NCBI GenBank assembly: GCA_964528425.1
Contig: CAZGTD010000003.1
Location: forward strand, 51,509 to 115,508
From: UBA3263 sp964528425
GTDB lineage: Bacteria > Bacteroidota > Bacteroidia > Bacteroidales > Muribaculaceae
Length of the DNA: 64,000 bases
Direction: 5' to 3'
The position numbers and the translations under genes are program-made. Position 1 is the first letter of the stretch. Each line of letters begins with the position of its first letter. The notes beneath the pieces are model-generated. The model made no database searches. It had not been told where the DNA came from and saw nothing but the letters and a program-made list of their open reading frames with translations. Shown in pieces: positions 50,707 through 59,007 of the stretch.

Positions 50707-51974
50707 AACCAGCAACAATTTGCGTTCAAGGCGGCTGGAAACCCCAAAAAGGAGAACCGCGAGTACTGCCGATTTATCAATCAACAACCTTTAAGTACGA
50801 CAACAGCGAGCAGATGGCCCGGCTGTTTGACCTTGAAGACAGCTCCTATTTCTATTCGCGACTTGCCAACCCCACCTGCGATGCCGTGGCCGACAAAATC
50901 CGCGCCCTCGAAGGGGGCGTCGGAGCGATGCTCCTGTCATCGGGCCAGGCGGCAAACTTCTTTGCAATAATCAACATCTGTGAAGCGGGCGACCACATTG
51001 TCAGCTCATCAACCCTCTATGGAGGCACATTTAACCTCTTTTCGGTAACGCTTAAGAAATACGGCATAGAAACGACTTTCGTTTCGCCCGAAGCCTCCGA
51101 AGCCGAAATTCAGGCCGCTTTCAAGCCCAACACCAAAGCACTTTTCGGAGAAACCATCTCTAACCCGGGAGTAGAAATTCTCGACATTGAGAAATTTGCA
51201 CGGATAGCCCATAAAAACGGGGTGCCGCTGATTGTTGACAACACGTTTGCCACTCCCATCAACTGCCGTCCGTTTGAATGGGGCGCCGATATAGTTACCC
51301 ACTCCACAACCAAATATATGGATGGCCACGCAACCAGCGTAGGCGGCGCCATTGTCGACTCCGGCAATTTCGATTGGGATGCCCACTCCGACAAGTTCCC
51401 GGGGCTCACTACTCCCGATGCATCGTATCACGGGCTGACCTACACCAAGGCTTTCGGACGCAACGCGTTCATAACCAAGGCAACGGTTCAACTTATGCGC
51501 GATCTCGGTTCGAGCCCTTCTCCCCAAAATGCCTTTCTGCTGAATCTGGGGTTAGAAACTCTTCATCTGCGGGTTCCTCGCCACTGCAGTAACGCTCTGG
51601 AAGTTGCCCGCTGGCTTGAAAAGCAGCCCGAAGTAAAATGGGTAAGTTATCCGGGTCTCGAATCAAGCCCCTACTATGAACGCGCGCAGAAATATATGCC
51701 CGACGGCACCTGCGGGGTCATAGCATTCGGGCTCAACGGGTCTAACGAAGACGCCATAGCCTTTATCGACCGGCTTAAATTCATTTCCATAGTAACCCAC
51801 GTTGCCGACGCCCGCAGCTGCGTTCTGCACCCGGCAAGCCATACCCACCGCCAGCTTTCGGAGCAGCAGCTCCGCGATGCCGGGGTTGCCCCCGACCTGA
51901 TTCGCCTGAGCGTCGGAATTGAAGACGCCTCCGACATTATCGCCGACCTCAAACAAGCACTTAAAAAGCCGTAA
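50703..51974 (+). CDS. metY: O-acetylhomoserine sulfhydrylase / cysteine synthase (MetY)
   Basis: A 423-residue Cys/Met-metabolism PLP enzyme: N-terminal VLPIYQSTTFKYDNSEQMA, SRLANPTC, AMLLSSGQAANF, DNTFATPI and the catalytic Lys in THSTTKYMDGHATSVGG. It probably makes homocysteine from O-acetylhomoserine and sulfide. PLP phosphate-binding Ser/Thr residues lie near the Lys. It is the last gene of the sigma operon; a hairpin follows at 52006. Confidence 0.93.
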   Translation: MKPATICVQGGWKPQKGEPRVLPIYQSTTFKYDNSEQMARLFDLEDSSYFYSRLANPTCDAVADKIRALEGGVGAMLLSSGQAANFFAIINICEAGDHIVSSSTLYGGTFNLFSVTLKKYGIETTFVSPEASEAEIQAAFKPNTKALFGETISNPGVEILDIEKFARIAHKNGVPLIVDNTFATPINCRPFEWGADIVTHSTTKYMDGHATSVGGAIVDSGNFDWDAHSDKFPGLTTPDASYHGLTYTKAFGRNAFITKATVQLMRDLGSSPSPQNAFLLNLGLETLHLRVPRHCSNALEVARWLEKQPEVKWVSYPGLESSPYYERAQKYMPDGTCGVIAFGLNGSNEDAIAFIDRLKFISIVTHVADARSCVLHPASHTHRQLSEQQLRDAGVAPDLIRLSVGIEDASDIIADLKQALKKP

Positions 51975-52005
51975 GCAACAAACTTTTTGCAGTTTCGTGG
52001 TGTTT

Positions 52006-52038
52006 ATAATGCATAGCCGATATATGGCTACGCATTAT
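52006..52038. repeat. Imperfect inverted repeat between metY and the fimbrial locus
   Basis: ATAATGC-A-TAGCC pairs with GGCTA-C-GCATTAT around GATATAT. The 12 matched base pairs end 15 nt before the ATG at 52053. No U-tract follows, so it is not an ordinary terminator; it may be an operator or an RNA hairpin in the fimbrial leader. Confidence 0.7.
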
Positions 52039-52052
52039 GCGTGAATAACATC

Positions 52053-53294
52053 ATGAAAAGAACTGCTCTACTACTATTACTGCTTCCTTTTTTCGGTCAG
52101 ACATTTGGCAGCGAAAAAGTCGACTCCATTGAAATCGGCTTTAGACAATCGCATATTGAGTTTGACCCGACAATTGACCGCAACGCAGAACGCCTTGACA
52201 GCGTAATCGCCAAAATGCAGGCCGACACGTCAGGCCGCGTCAATCGCCGCATACGCTCCATTGAAGTTGTTGGTGCCGCTTCGCCCGAAGGTTCGGTGCG
52301 CTTCAACCAATATTTGTCGGAACAACGTGCCGATACCCTGTTCAATATTTTTAAGAATCGTGAACTTGTTGGTGATTCGGCAGTGAATTTCACCTATCTT
52401 GGCCGCGACTGGAATGGCCTGCGCCAACAAGTGGAGGCCGACGCCGAAGTTCCTCACAAAGCCGAAGTTATGGCACTTCTGACCGACATCACGGAGCACC
52501 CGGCAACTGTCAAACACCCGCTGCAGCGCCTTAAATCCATTGCCAGCTGTCAGCCCTACCTTTATCTATACAAAAATATATTCCCGGCCCTGCGCCGCTC
52601 AACGCTTGTTGTTACCTACGATGAGCGACCGCTATATATGCCGATGCCCGCCGCGGATCCTGCCTTAGAAGTCGTTGACATGAATCCGACTACCCTACCC
52701 TTCCTGACTATGGAGGCTAAAGCAGAAAAACCGTTCTATATGGCATTAAAAACGAATATGCTCTACGATGCCGCGCTGATTCCGAATATCGGAGCTGAGT
52801 TTTATATCGGCAAGAATTGGTCGGTTTTCGGCGACTGGATGTATGGCTGGTGGGATAAAGACCGCACTCACTTTTACTGGCGCGCCTACGGTGGCACCGT
52901 CGGTGTTCGCCGCTGGTTCGGACGCGCCGCCGACCTCAAACCCCTTACCGGCCACCACCTTGGTCTCTTTGCCGGCGCCGTTACGTTTGATTTTGAACTC
53001 GGAGGCCGCGGCTACATGGGCGGCGTGCCTAAAGGAACTCTTTGGGACCGCGCATTGGTTATTTCAGGTATTGAATATGGCTATTCCCTGCCCGTTACCC
53101 GCCGGCTGAATATTGACTTTACCATCGGCTTAGGCTATATGGGTGGCAAAGTGATCAAATACTCGCCCTACGAAAATTTTTATCGCTGGGAGTCGACCAA
53201 ACGCATGAACTGGGTAGGCCCGACAAAACTCGAAGTTGCTCTTGTATGGCTTATTGGTCATGGCAACGTTAACAGGAAAGGAGTTGAAATATGA
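52053..53294 (+). CDS. DUF3575 outer-membrane protein of the fimbrial locus
   Basis: A 413-residue protein from the ATG at 52053 (MKRTALLLLLLPFFGQTFG), with signal peptide. Residues 25-195 resemble an OmpA-like domain (RRIRSIEVVGAASPEGSVRFNQYLSEQRADT); residues 225-400 are DUF3575, a beta-barrel segment with LKTNMLYDAALIPNIGAEFYIG and repeated GxxG-aromatic strands. Such proteins lead Bacteroidales fimbrial operons and probably anchor the fimbria in the outer membrane. It is coupled to the DUF5119 gene by ATGA. Confidence 0.87.
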   Translation: MKRTALLLLLLPFFGQTFGSEKVDSIEIGFRQSHIEFDPTIDRNAERLDSVIAKMQADTSGRVNRRIRSIEVVGAASPEGSVRFNQYLSEQRADTLFNIFKNRELVGDSAVNFTYLGRDWNGLRQQVEADAEVPHKAEVMALLTDITEHPATVKHPLQRLKSIASCQPYLYLYKNIFPALRRSTLVVTYDERPLYMPMPAADPALEVVDMNPTTLPFLTMEAKAEKPFYMALKTNMLYDAALIPNIGAEFYIGKNWSVFGDWMYGWWDKDRTHFYWRAYGGTVGVRRWFGRAADLKPLTGHHLGLFAGAVTFDFELGGRGYMGGVPKGTLWDRALVISGIEYGYSLPVTRRLNIDFTIGLGYMGGKVIKYSPYENFYRWESTKRMNWVGPTKLEVALVWLIGHGNVNRKGVEI

Positions 53295-54271
53295 AAACAA
53301 TCTCTGCCATAGCCGTTTCAACACTGATGGTTCTTGGTGCATCCTCGTGTCGCCACAAGGAACTCTATATTGTTGAAGAACCCGTTGCCTCGATGACCCG
53401 CATTCAGGTAGTTTTTGATTGGCGCGATGCCCCCGGAGCCTCACCTGAGTCAATGGCAATGTATCTCTACGACGAAGCTGCCCAAAACCCGTTGCGCTAT
53501 ATATTCTCCAACAGCACCGGCGGTGAAATCCGTGCACCGTTCGGCATCCACAACGCAATTTGCATGAATGCCGACAACACCGACTGGGCCCGGGTTTTCA
53601 ACAAGGAAAACAGCAATACTTTTGAAATACACACTCCCGATGCTGCGGAAACTGCTGCAGCCCAAGGCTTCGACACCCGTTCGATGCCAAGGGTAACAGG
53701 CACCGAAAACGAGCGTTTGGCTTCAACCCCGGGTATGCTCTACGGAGCCCCTAAAACTAACTTCATTCTCGCCGACAACGGTGGCACCGACACCATAAAG
53801 CTATACCCTCACGAACTCGTTTGCCACTATACCGTTGATATTTACGACGTTGACAACCTCGATCGCGTAAAATCAACAACACTCGACGCCACATTATCCG
53901 GCATGGCCGAAGGCGTTAACATTACCAGCGGCCAAGGCACCGATGTAGCAGCCACACTTACATGCACATTGAAAGCAAAGACATCTCAAAATCAGCTCCA
54001 CGGCGAATTCCTAACATTCGGCGAGTGCGAATCCATCGCTAAGCGCCATTATCTTACAGTGTACTCGGTAATGGCCAACGGAGAAAAATGGAGCCACTCG
54101 TTCGACGTTACCGACCAGATAAGCCGGGCAACCGACCCTCACCATGTCCACATTATTCTGCGCGGCCTGTCGCTTCCCGAACCTCCGCAGCCGGATCCCC
54201 ATTCGGGTCAAAGCGGAATGGCAGTGAACGTCAACGGCTGGCAAACCGTAAATATCGACCTAAAGATGTAG
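53291..54271 (+). CDS. DUF5119 fimbrial lipoprotein
   Basis: A 326-residue lipoprotein with lipobox at Cys20 (LGASSCRHKE). The mature protein has the DUF5119 pattern: HKELYIVEEPVASMTRIQVVFDWRDAP at the N-terminus, FTEH-like YPHELVCHYTVDIYD in the middle and HHVHIILRGLSLPEPP at the end, a transthyretin-like beta structure as in FimB/Mfa2-type anchors. It may cap or anchor fimbrial polymers. Confidence 0.85.
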   Translation: MKTISAIAVSTLMVLGASSCRHKELYIVEEPVASMTRIQVVFDWRDAPGASPESMAMYLYDEAAQNPLRYIFSNSTGGEIRAPFGIHNAICMNADNTDWARVFNKENSNTFEIHTPDAAETAAAQGFDTRSMPRVTGTENERLASTPGMLYGAPKTNFILADNGGTDTIKLYPHELVCHYTVDIYDVDNLDRVKSTTLDATLSGMAEGVNITSGQGTDVAATLTCTLKAKTSQNQLHGEFLTFGECESIAKRHYLTVYSVMANGEKWSHSFDVTDQISRATDPHHVHIILRGLSLPEPPQPDPHSGQSGMAVNVNGWQTVNIDLKM

Positions 54272-54346
54272 GTCAGGTCAAACCTTTTTAGATTTACATA
54301 CGTTTTTTAAATATAAGATATTTTTACTACCAAACTTACTACTATT

Positions 54347-55456
54347 ATGAAAATGAAACCACTGTTTGCTGTTGCAATCGCAACCCTGGCCCTTGCCTCA
54401 TGTTCAGACCAGGACAACCTCAGCGTAGCCCCCACATCACTCGACCCTGACGCCATTGCTTTCCGTCCCGCCCTCGGTTCGCGCGCAAGTGAAACCACCA
54501 ACGCGAACATTAGCGAAATCTATGTTACCTCGTTTATCAATAAAACCAAACCATATTTCCAAAACGCCAAATTTACAAAAGGAGCCGACTCGTTCTTTAC
54601 ATCGGCCGGCGACTACACCTGGCTATCGCCAACCGACACCCTGCAATTCATAAGCATTTCGCCGGCACCCGAAACCTTCGAGGAAAACGGTGGTGAATTT
54701 GAAATCGGTAACGGCACAATGGCCCTCAACAACTTCAGCATTCCCGAGAATATCGCCGACCAGTTCGACTTTATTTCCGCTAACGCAACCGGCGTTAAGA
54801 GCCAAGACTCAAAAACCGGCGTAGAACTTACTTTTGACCACCGTCTGGCTCAGGTTGAAATTCGCGCAAAATCTGCCAGCCCCACTTATAACTACGAAGT
54901 TACAGGCGTTCGCATCGGCCGCGTTCAATATATGGGTTCGTTCGACTTCCAGACCAACCAGTGGACTCTCGATGACTGGCACGACACCGCCATTTACGAT
55001 ACCACCTTCTCGCCATTCGAACTTACCGATTCGGCACAGTCGCTGATGGGTGATGCAGGCAATGCAATGCTGATGCCTCAAAAACTGACTCCTTGGAGTC
55101 CGCAGGGTGACCCCGACAACGTTGCTCGCGAAAGCTACATCTCCGTTCAGGTTAAGATTACCCGTAAGGACACCGGCGTTCAGGTTTACCCCTTCACTTC
55201 AGGCTATCAGGGCCCGGATACCCGCAGCTATGCCTGGGCTTCAATTCCTCTGGGCAGCAACTGGGAAGCAGGTAAGAAATATGTCTACACCCTCGACTTC
55301 TCCGACGGCGCCGGCAATGTTGACCCCGACGACCCGACTCCCGGCGAACCGATTTTGGGCAAACTGAAGTTTACCGTAAATGTTAATCAGTGGCTCGACA
55401 CCGACAACGCAGTGGCCGTTAAACCCGACTATTCCGGCACTACCGGCATCCAATAA
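54347..55456 (+). CDS. Fimbrillin family protein (Mfa1/FimA-like)
   Basis: A 369-residue lipoprotein-type fimbrillin: lipobox Cys19 (LALASCSDQ), then an Arg46-Ala47 site (LGSRASETT). This is the same position and sequence type at which an Arg-specific protease cleaves Porphyromonas FimA before polymerisation. The rest is two transthyretin-like beta domains with conserved VELTFDHRLAQVEIRAKS, ending in FTVNVNQWLD. It is the likely shaft subunit. An AT-rich 75-nt leader precedes it. Confidence 0.88.
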   Translation: MKMKPLFAVAIATLALASCSDQDNLSVAPTSLDPDAIAFRPALGSRASETTNANISEIYVTSFINKTKPYFQNAKFTKGADSFFTSAGDYTWLSPTDTLQFISISPAPETFEENGGEFEIGNGTMALNNFSIPENIADQFDFISANATGVKSQDSKTGVELTFDHRLAQVEIRAKSASPTYNYEVTGVRIGRVQYMGSFDFQTNQWTLDDWHDTAIYDTTFSPFELTDSAQSLMGDAGNAMLMPQKLTPWSPQGDPDNVARESYISVQVKITRKDTGVQVYPFTSGYQGPDTRSYAWASIPLGSNWEAGKKYVYTLDFSDGAGNVDPDDPTPGEPILGKLKFTVNVNQWLDTDNAVAVKPDYSGTTGIQ

Positions 55457-55481
55457 ACTAAACTACAATAACCTACCATAT

Positions 55482-55532
55482 AGGCCTGTCAACGCTATGA
55501 AAAGTAGCGCAGACAGGCCTTTAAAATTTTTT
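55482..55532 (+). terminator. Terminator after the fimbrillin gene
   Basis: AGGCCTGTC (55482-55490) pairs with GACAGGCCT (55513-55521), with an inner CGCTA/TAGCG stem, followed by TTAAAATTTTTT. It ends the fimbrial operon. Confidence 0.88.
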
Positions 55533-55556
55533 AACATATTTTCTCGGCGAAAAAGT

Positions 55557-55587
55557 TTGGTGAATTGAAAAACGTGTCGTACCTTTG
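55557..55587 (+). promoter_or_regulatory. Promoter of the GntR/ABC/MacAB operon
   Basis: TTG (55557-55559), a 20-nt spacer and TACCTTTG (55580-55587). The transcript should start near 55591, inside the adjacent inverted repeat. Confidence 0.8.
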
Positions 55588-55589
55588 CG

Positions 55590-55603
55590 GTGTATTAGTA
55601 CAC
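55590..55603. promoter_or_regulatory. Operator-like repeat GTGTA-N4-TACAC
   Basis: GTGTA (55590-55594), TTAG, TACAC (55599-55603): a perfect 5-bp inverted repeat covering the predicted start site, 10 nt before the ATG at 55613. Its half-sites look like those bound by YtrA-type GntR regulators, and such a regulator is encoded in this operon at 57999. Confidence 0.65.
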
Positions 55604-55612
55604 TATGACACT

Positions 55613-56446
55613 ATGATTACAATTAACAACATCTCCTATGCTTATCCGGGAAACGATACGAACGCCCTGGCTAACATCACTTTGCAATTCCAGCCCGGCG
55701 CTACATACGGTCTGCTCGGTGCGAATGGCACAGGTAAATCTACCCTGCTCTACTGTATCGCCGGCCTGCTCAAACCGAAAAGTGGCACGGCAGAATTGAA
55801 TGGGACCCAGACCTTCAAGAGACTCCCTTCAACGCTGAGCGATATTTTTCTCGTGCCCGAAGAATTCGACATGCCCCCTATTCTGCTGGCCGACTACGTT
55901 AAACAGAATGCCAAGTTCTATCCGCGCTTTTCGGCCGAACAGCTTGAAAAATATCTCGACCACTTCCGCCTTACGCCCGACATTCACTTAGGGCGCCTTT
56001 CAATGGGCCAGCGCAAAAAGGCTTTCATAGCTTTTGCAATGGCATGCAACACATCCGTACTTCTGATGGACGAGCCGACAAACGGCCTCGACATTCCGGG
56101 AAAGGTTGAATTCCGCCGCGCTGTAGTTTCGGCAATGAACGATGACCGCATAATAATCATTTCCACTCACCAGGTCCGCGACCTCGACCGGGTTCTGGAC
56201 CATCTGGTAATGATTTCTCCGACCGGGGTTGTGCTTGACCGCTCCATAACCTCTCTTCAGGAAAGCCTGCAGTTCATATTTACCCCCAATCCCGACGAGA
56301 TGCCCGACCGCATATGGTGTCAGCCCACCCTGGGAGGATATAATATTATCCGCCCCCGCGGAGCCGAAGACTCCGAAACCGAGGTTAACCTCGAAAGCCT
56401 TTTTGAATTTGCATTTTCCAACCCGAATTTCTTCAACCAAAAATGA
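55613..56446 (+). CDS. ABC transporter ATP-binding protein (YtrB-like)
   Basis: A 277-residue ATPase from the ATG at 55613 (MITINNISYAYPG). Motifs: Walker A GANGTGKST, signature LGRLSMGQRKKAFIA, Walker B VLLMDEPTNGLD and switch His in IIISTHQVRDLD. It is the partner of the next membrane protein. ATP-binding proteins of this kind accompany YtrA-type GntR regulators in Gram-positives. The longer frame begins inside the promoter. Confidence 0.9.
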   Translation: MITINNISYAYPGNDTNALANITLQFQPGATYGLLGANGTGKSTLLYCIAGLLKPKSGTAELNGTQTFKRLPSTLSDIFLVPEEFDMPPILLADYVKQNAKFYPRFSAEQLEKYLDHFRLTPDIHLGRLSMGQRKKAFIAFAMACNTSVLLMDEPTNGLDIPGKVEFRRAVVSAMNDDRIIIISTHQVRDLDRVLDHLVMISPTGVVLDRSITSLQESLQFIFTPNPDEMPDRIWCQPTLGGYNIIRPRGAEDSETEVNLESLFEFAFSNPNFFNQK

Positions 56447-57249
56447 TTACTCCTTCGGATAAATATTCCACACGGCGCATGTGGACCGTTGTGCAACACC
56501 AGTGCGTTGCCAATTCGCGAAATCTGGCCATCAGCTCAGCCGTAATTTTCGGCCTTATCTTCCTAATGTCATTGCTTATGAGCAAACTGATGAAAGATGA
56601 ACCCGACGCACGCGCTATCAGCATTTCGTTTTTCTACTTATTCATTGCCGGCTTGACAACCAATATTATCGGCTCACTGACTTTCAACTCTTACTCAACA
56701 AAGCCTAAGCGCATATCGGCGATGATGCTGCCGGCAAAAAAGAGCGAAAAATTCATTGCCCTGAATCTTATTCATATTGTTTTCGGTAATTTGCTCTTGA
56801 TTGCAGCTTTTCTCATCAGCGATATTTCCACCGCCGCCATGTTTAACCTAAAACCTCTTTCATACGACTTAACGACGATTTTCGGATTGGAATACCGCGA
56901 AGTGCCGCTACTAATCTGGCTGGGTGGCATCGGATATTTTCTGCTTATTCAGGCTGTTTACGTTCTCGGCTCGGCAATATGGCCTAAAATGTCGTTTCTG
57001 AAAACATTCGTGGCGCTAAGCATAGTGCAAACGGTTCTGACCATCCTCATTCCGTTTGCCATGATAGGCGACTGGGTTTACGGTCTGGCCGACATTATCG
57101 GCGGACTCGACCTCGACGAAGAAGACGCATTCAGAATCGCCTGGGCTATGATAGGCATTCTCTACGCAATTATTGCCGGCGTTTACTATCTGGCCTGGAT
57201 ACGCTTCCGCAATCTGGGCGTTGCAAAACGTTTCCTTTCCAACACATAA
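56443..57249 (+). CDS. ABC permease-like membrane protein
   Basis: A 268-residue protein with six TM helices (AISSAVIFGLIFLMSLLMS, ISISFFYLFIAGLTTNIIGS, LNLIHIVFGNLLLIAAFLIS and three more after residue 160). ABC-2-type organisation is likely: a soluble loop TKPKRISAMMLPAKKSEKF recalls coupling segments. It overlaps the ATPase gene by 4 nt. Cargo unknown; probably an exporter or membrane-stress sensor. Confidence 0.8.
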   Translation: MITPSDKYSTRRMWTVVQHQCVANSRNLAISSAVIFGLIFLMSLLMSKLMKDEPDARAISISFFYLFIAGLTTNIIGSLTFNSYSTKPKRISAMMLPAKKSEKFIALNLIHIVFGNLLLIAAFLISDISTAAMFNLKPLSYDLTTIFGLEYREVPLLIWLGGIGYFLLIQAVYVLGSAIWPKMSFLKTFVALSIVQTVLTILIPFAMIGDWVYGLADIIGGLDLDEEDAFRIAWAMIGILYAIIAGVYYLAWIRFRNLGVAKRFLSNT

Positions 57250-57256
57250 AATCCGC

Positions 57257-57985
57257 ATGAATATGAAAAAGCTTTTTATTGCCATATTGGCAATCATCCT
57301 TTCAGCCGGAACTTCGTTTAGCGAAACGAGAATTCTAAACGTTAACAAACCGTTCAATAAACTTTCAACGGCAACCGCCCTGAAAGTCACTTATATCCCT
57401 TCCGACAAAAAACAGCAGATAACGATTTCAGGACCGGCAGCAAGCATAAAGGACGTGGTTGCCGTTATTTCCGGCAAAACTCTGGAAATCAAGGTTGCAA
57501 AAAAGAAGATTAACGGCATAGTGGCAAAACGTCCAACAATGAAAAATGTTTCCGTTACGGTTACCGGACCGATGATTACCGCGTTTGAAGCCTCATCGGC
57601 GTCATCGCTAACATGCACCTCAACGCTAAACTCCGCCACTAAGGCTTTTGACATCGAAGCCTCTTCGGGCAGCTCGATTATACTTTCATCCGTCAGCGGG
57701 CCCAAAGCCGACGTTGAAGTTTCATCGGGAGCGTCAGTGACCATCAAAGCGCTCAATGCGGCTGTTGCTGACTTGGAAGCCTCATCAGGCGCCGAGCTCA
57801 ACGTAATGGACCTGAAATCGAAGAAACTAACAGCCGAGGCCTCGTCGGGCGCCAAAATCACCCTATCGGGCAAAGCCGATTACGGTTCATTTGAAGCAAC
57901 CTCGGGGGCTAAAATCAACGGCAAATCTCTCCGTCTGGTTGATTCGAAAGTCGACCACTCATCGGGCGGCTCAATAAGCCTATAA
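57257..57985 (+). CDS. DUF2807 auto-adhesin-type secreted protein
   Basis: A 242-residue secreted protein from the ATG at 57257, with signal peptide (LFIAILAIILSAGTSFS). The body is the DUF2807 right-handed beta fold with repeated (E/D)-X-SSG-type turns (EASSGSS, EVSSGAS, EASSGAE, EASSGAK, EATSGAK, DHSSGGS), roughly one every 20 residues. DUF2807 proteins in Bacteroidetes are often encoded beside GntR and ABC genes, although the role is not established. Confidence 0.85.
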   Translation: MNMKKLFIAILAIILSAGTSFSETRILNVNKPFNKLSTATALKVTYIPSDKKQQITISGPAASIKDVVAVISGKTLEIKVAKKKINGIVAKRPTMKNVSVTVTGPMITAFEASSASSLTCTSTLNSATKAFDIEASSGSSIILSSVSGPKADVEVSSGASVTIKALNAAVADLEASSGAELNVMDLKSKKLTAEASSGAKITLSGKADYGSFEATSGAKINGKSLRLVDSKVDHSSGGSISL

Positions 57986-57998
57986 TCTACCAAGAATA

Positions 57999-58355
57999 AT
58001 GAACAGCAAACCCATATACCTGCAGATAGCCGAAGGCCTGGAAGATGATATCCAGGCCGGACGCTATCAATCTGACGGACGTTTGCCGTCGGTGCGCGAC
58101 ACTGCGGCCGAGGCCCAGGTCAATGCCAACACCGCTATGCGCACCTACGAGCATCTTGAACGTCAAGGAATCATATATAACCGCCGCGGCATAGGTTACT
58201 TCGTAAGCCCCGACGCCCGCGACCGGATTCTCGCCGCGCGCAAAGAGCAATTCTTTGCCGACGAAATCCACTACTTTTTCAACCGTCTGAACCAGATTGG
58301 CATAACTCCCGACGAACTGCGCAGTCTCTACGATGATTACACTAACCAACGTTAA
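57999..58355 (+). CDS. GntR family regulator, YtrA subfamily
   Basis: A 118-residue repressor. A winged helix-turn-helix occupies residues 5-75 (PIYLQIAEGLEDDIQAG, LPSVRDTAAEAQVNANTAMRTYEHLERQG). The short C-terminal helical tail (about 40 residues) lacks an effector domain, as in YtrA-type regulators that dimerise by this tail. It likely binds the GTGTA-N4-TACAC repeat at 55590 and autoregulates the operon. Its last 23 nt overlap the MacB-like ATPase gene. Confidence 0.92.
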   Translation: MNSKPIYLQIAEGLEDDIQAGRYQSDGRLPSVRDTAAEAQVNANTAMRTYEHLERQGIIYNRRGIGYFVSPDARDRILAARKEQFFADEIHYFFNRLNQIGITPDELRSLYDDYTNQR

Positions 58356-59007
58356 CAAAACATATTCAGGCGCAGTTCCCCTTCACGTTCTCCACGACAT
58401 TAACCTGCACATTGACCGCGGAGAATTAGTGTCGATAATGGGCGCATCCGGTTCGGGCAAGTCGACTCTGCTGAATATTCTCGGCATTCTCGACTCCTAC
58501 GACACCGGAGAATATTGGCTCGACGGAAACCTGATCCGCAACCTTTCTGAGAACCGCGCCGCGGAATTGCGCAACCGGCTGATAGGCTTCGTTTTCCAAT
58601 CGTTTAACCTTATCAGCTATAAAGATGCGGTTGAAAACGTTGCCCTGCCGCTGTTTTATCAAGGGGTCAGCCGGCGCAAACGCCGCATCATGGCCATGGA
58701 ACAGCTCGACCGCCTGGGGTTGGCCGACCGCGCGCACCATTTGCCGGCAGAACTTTCCGGGGGACAGAAACAGCGCGTGGCCCTGGCCCGCGCGCTTATA
58801 ACCAATCCCGCGATAATTCTTGCCGACGAACCCACCGGCGCGCTCGACTCCACAACGTCGAAGGAGGTTATGCAGATTTTCCGCAATCTCAACACCGATC
58901 TTGGCAAAACCATAATCATTGTTACCCACGACCCTACCGTGGGCGAGCAAACCGACCGTATAATCCGCATTGTTGACGGACGCATTGAAAACCCTTTGGC
59001 CAAATGA
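58333..59007 (+). CDS. MacB/LolD-type ABC ATPase
   Basis: A 224-residue ATPase: Walker A GASGSGKST, Q-loop FVFQSFNLIS, signature LSGGQKQRVALARAL and Walker B IILADEPTGALD, with HD switch in IIIVTHDPT. Its type serves MacB and LolCDE transporters. The two following genes encode the FtsX-like permeases. The start is inside the GntR 3' end, so translation is coupled. Confidence 0.93.
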   Translation: MITLTNVNKTYSGAVPLHVLHDINLHIDRGELVSIMGASGSGKSTLLNILGILDSYDTGEYWLDGNLIRNLSENRAAELRNRLIGFVFQSFNLISYKDAVENVALPLFYQGVSRRKRRIMAMEQLDRLGLADRAHHLPAELSGGQKQRVALARALITNPAIILADEPTGALDSTTSKEVMQIFRNLNTDLGKTIIIVTHDPTVGEQTDRIIRIVDGRIENPLAK

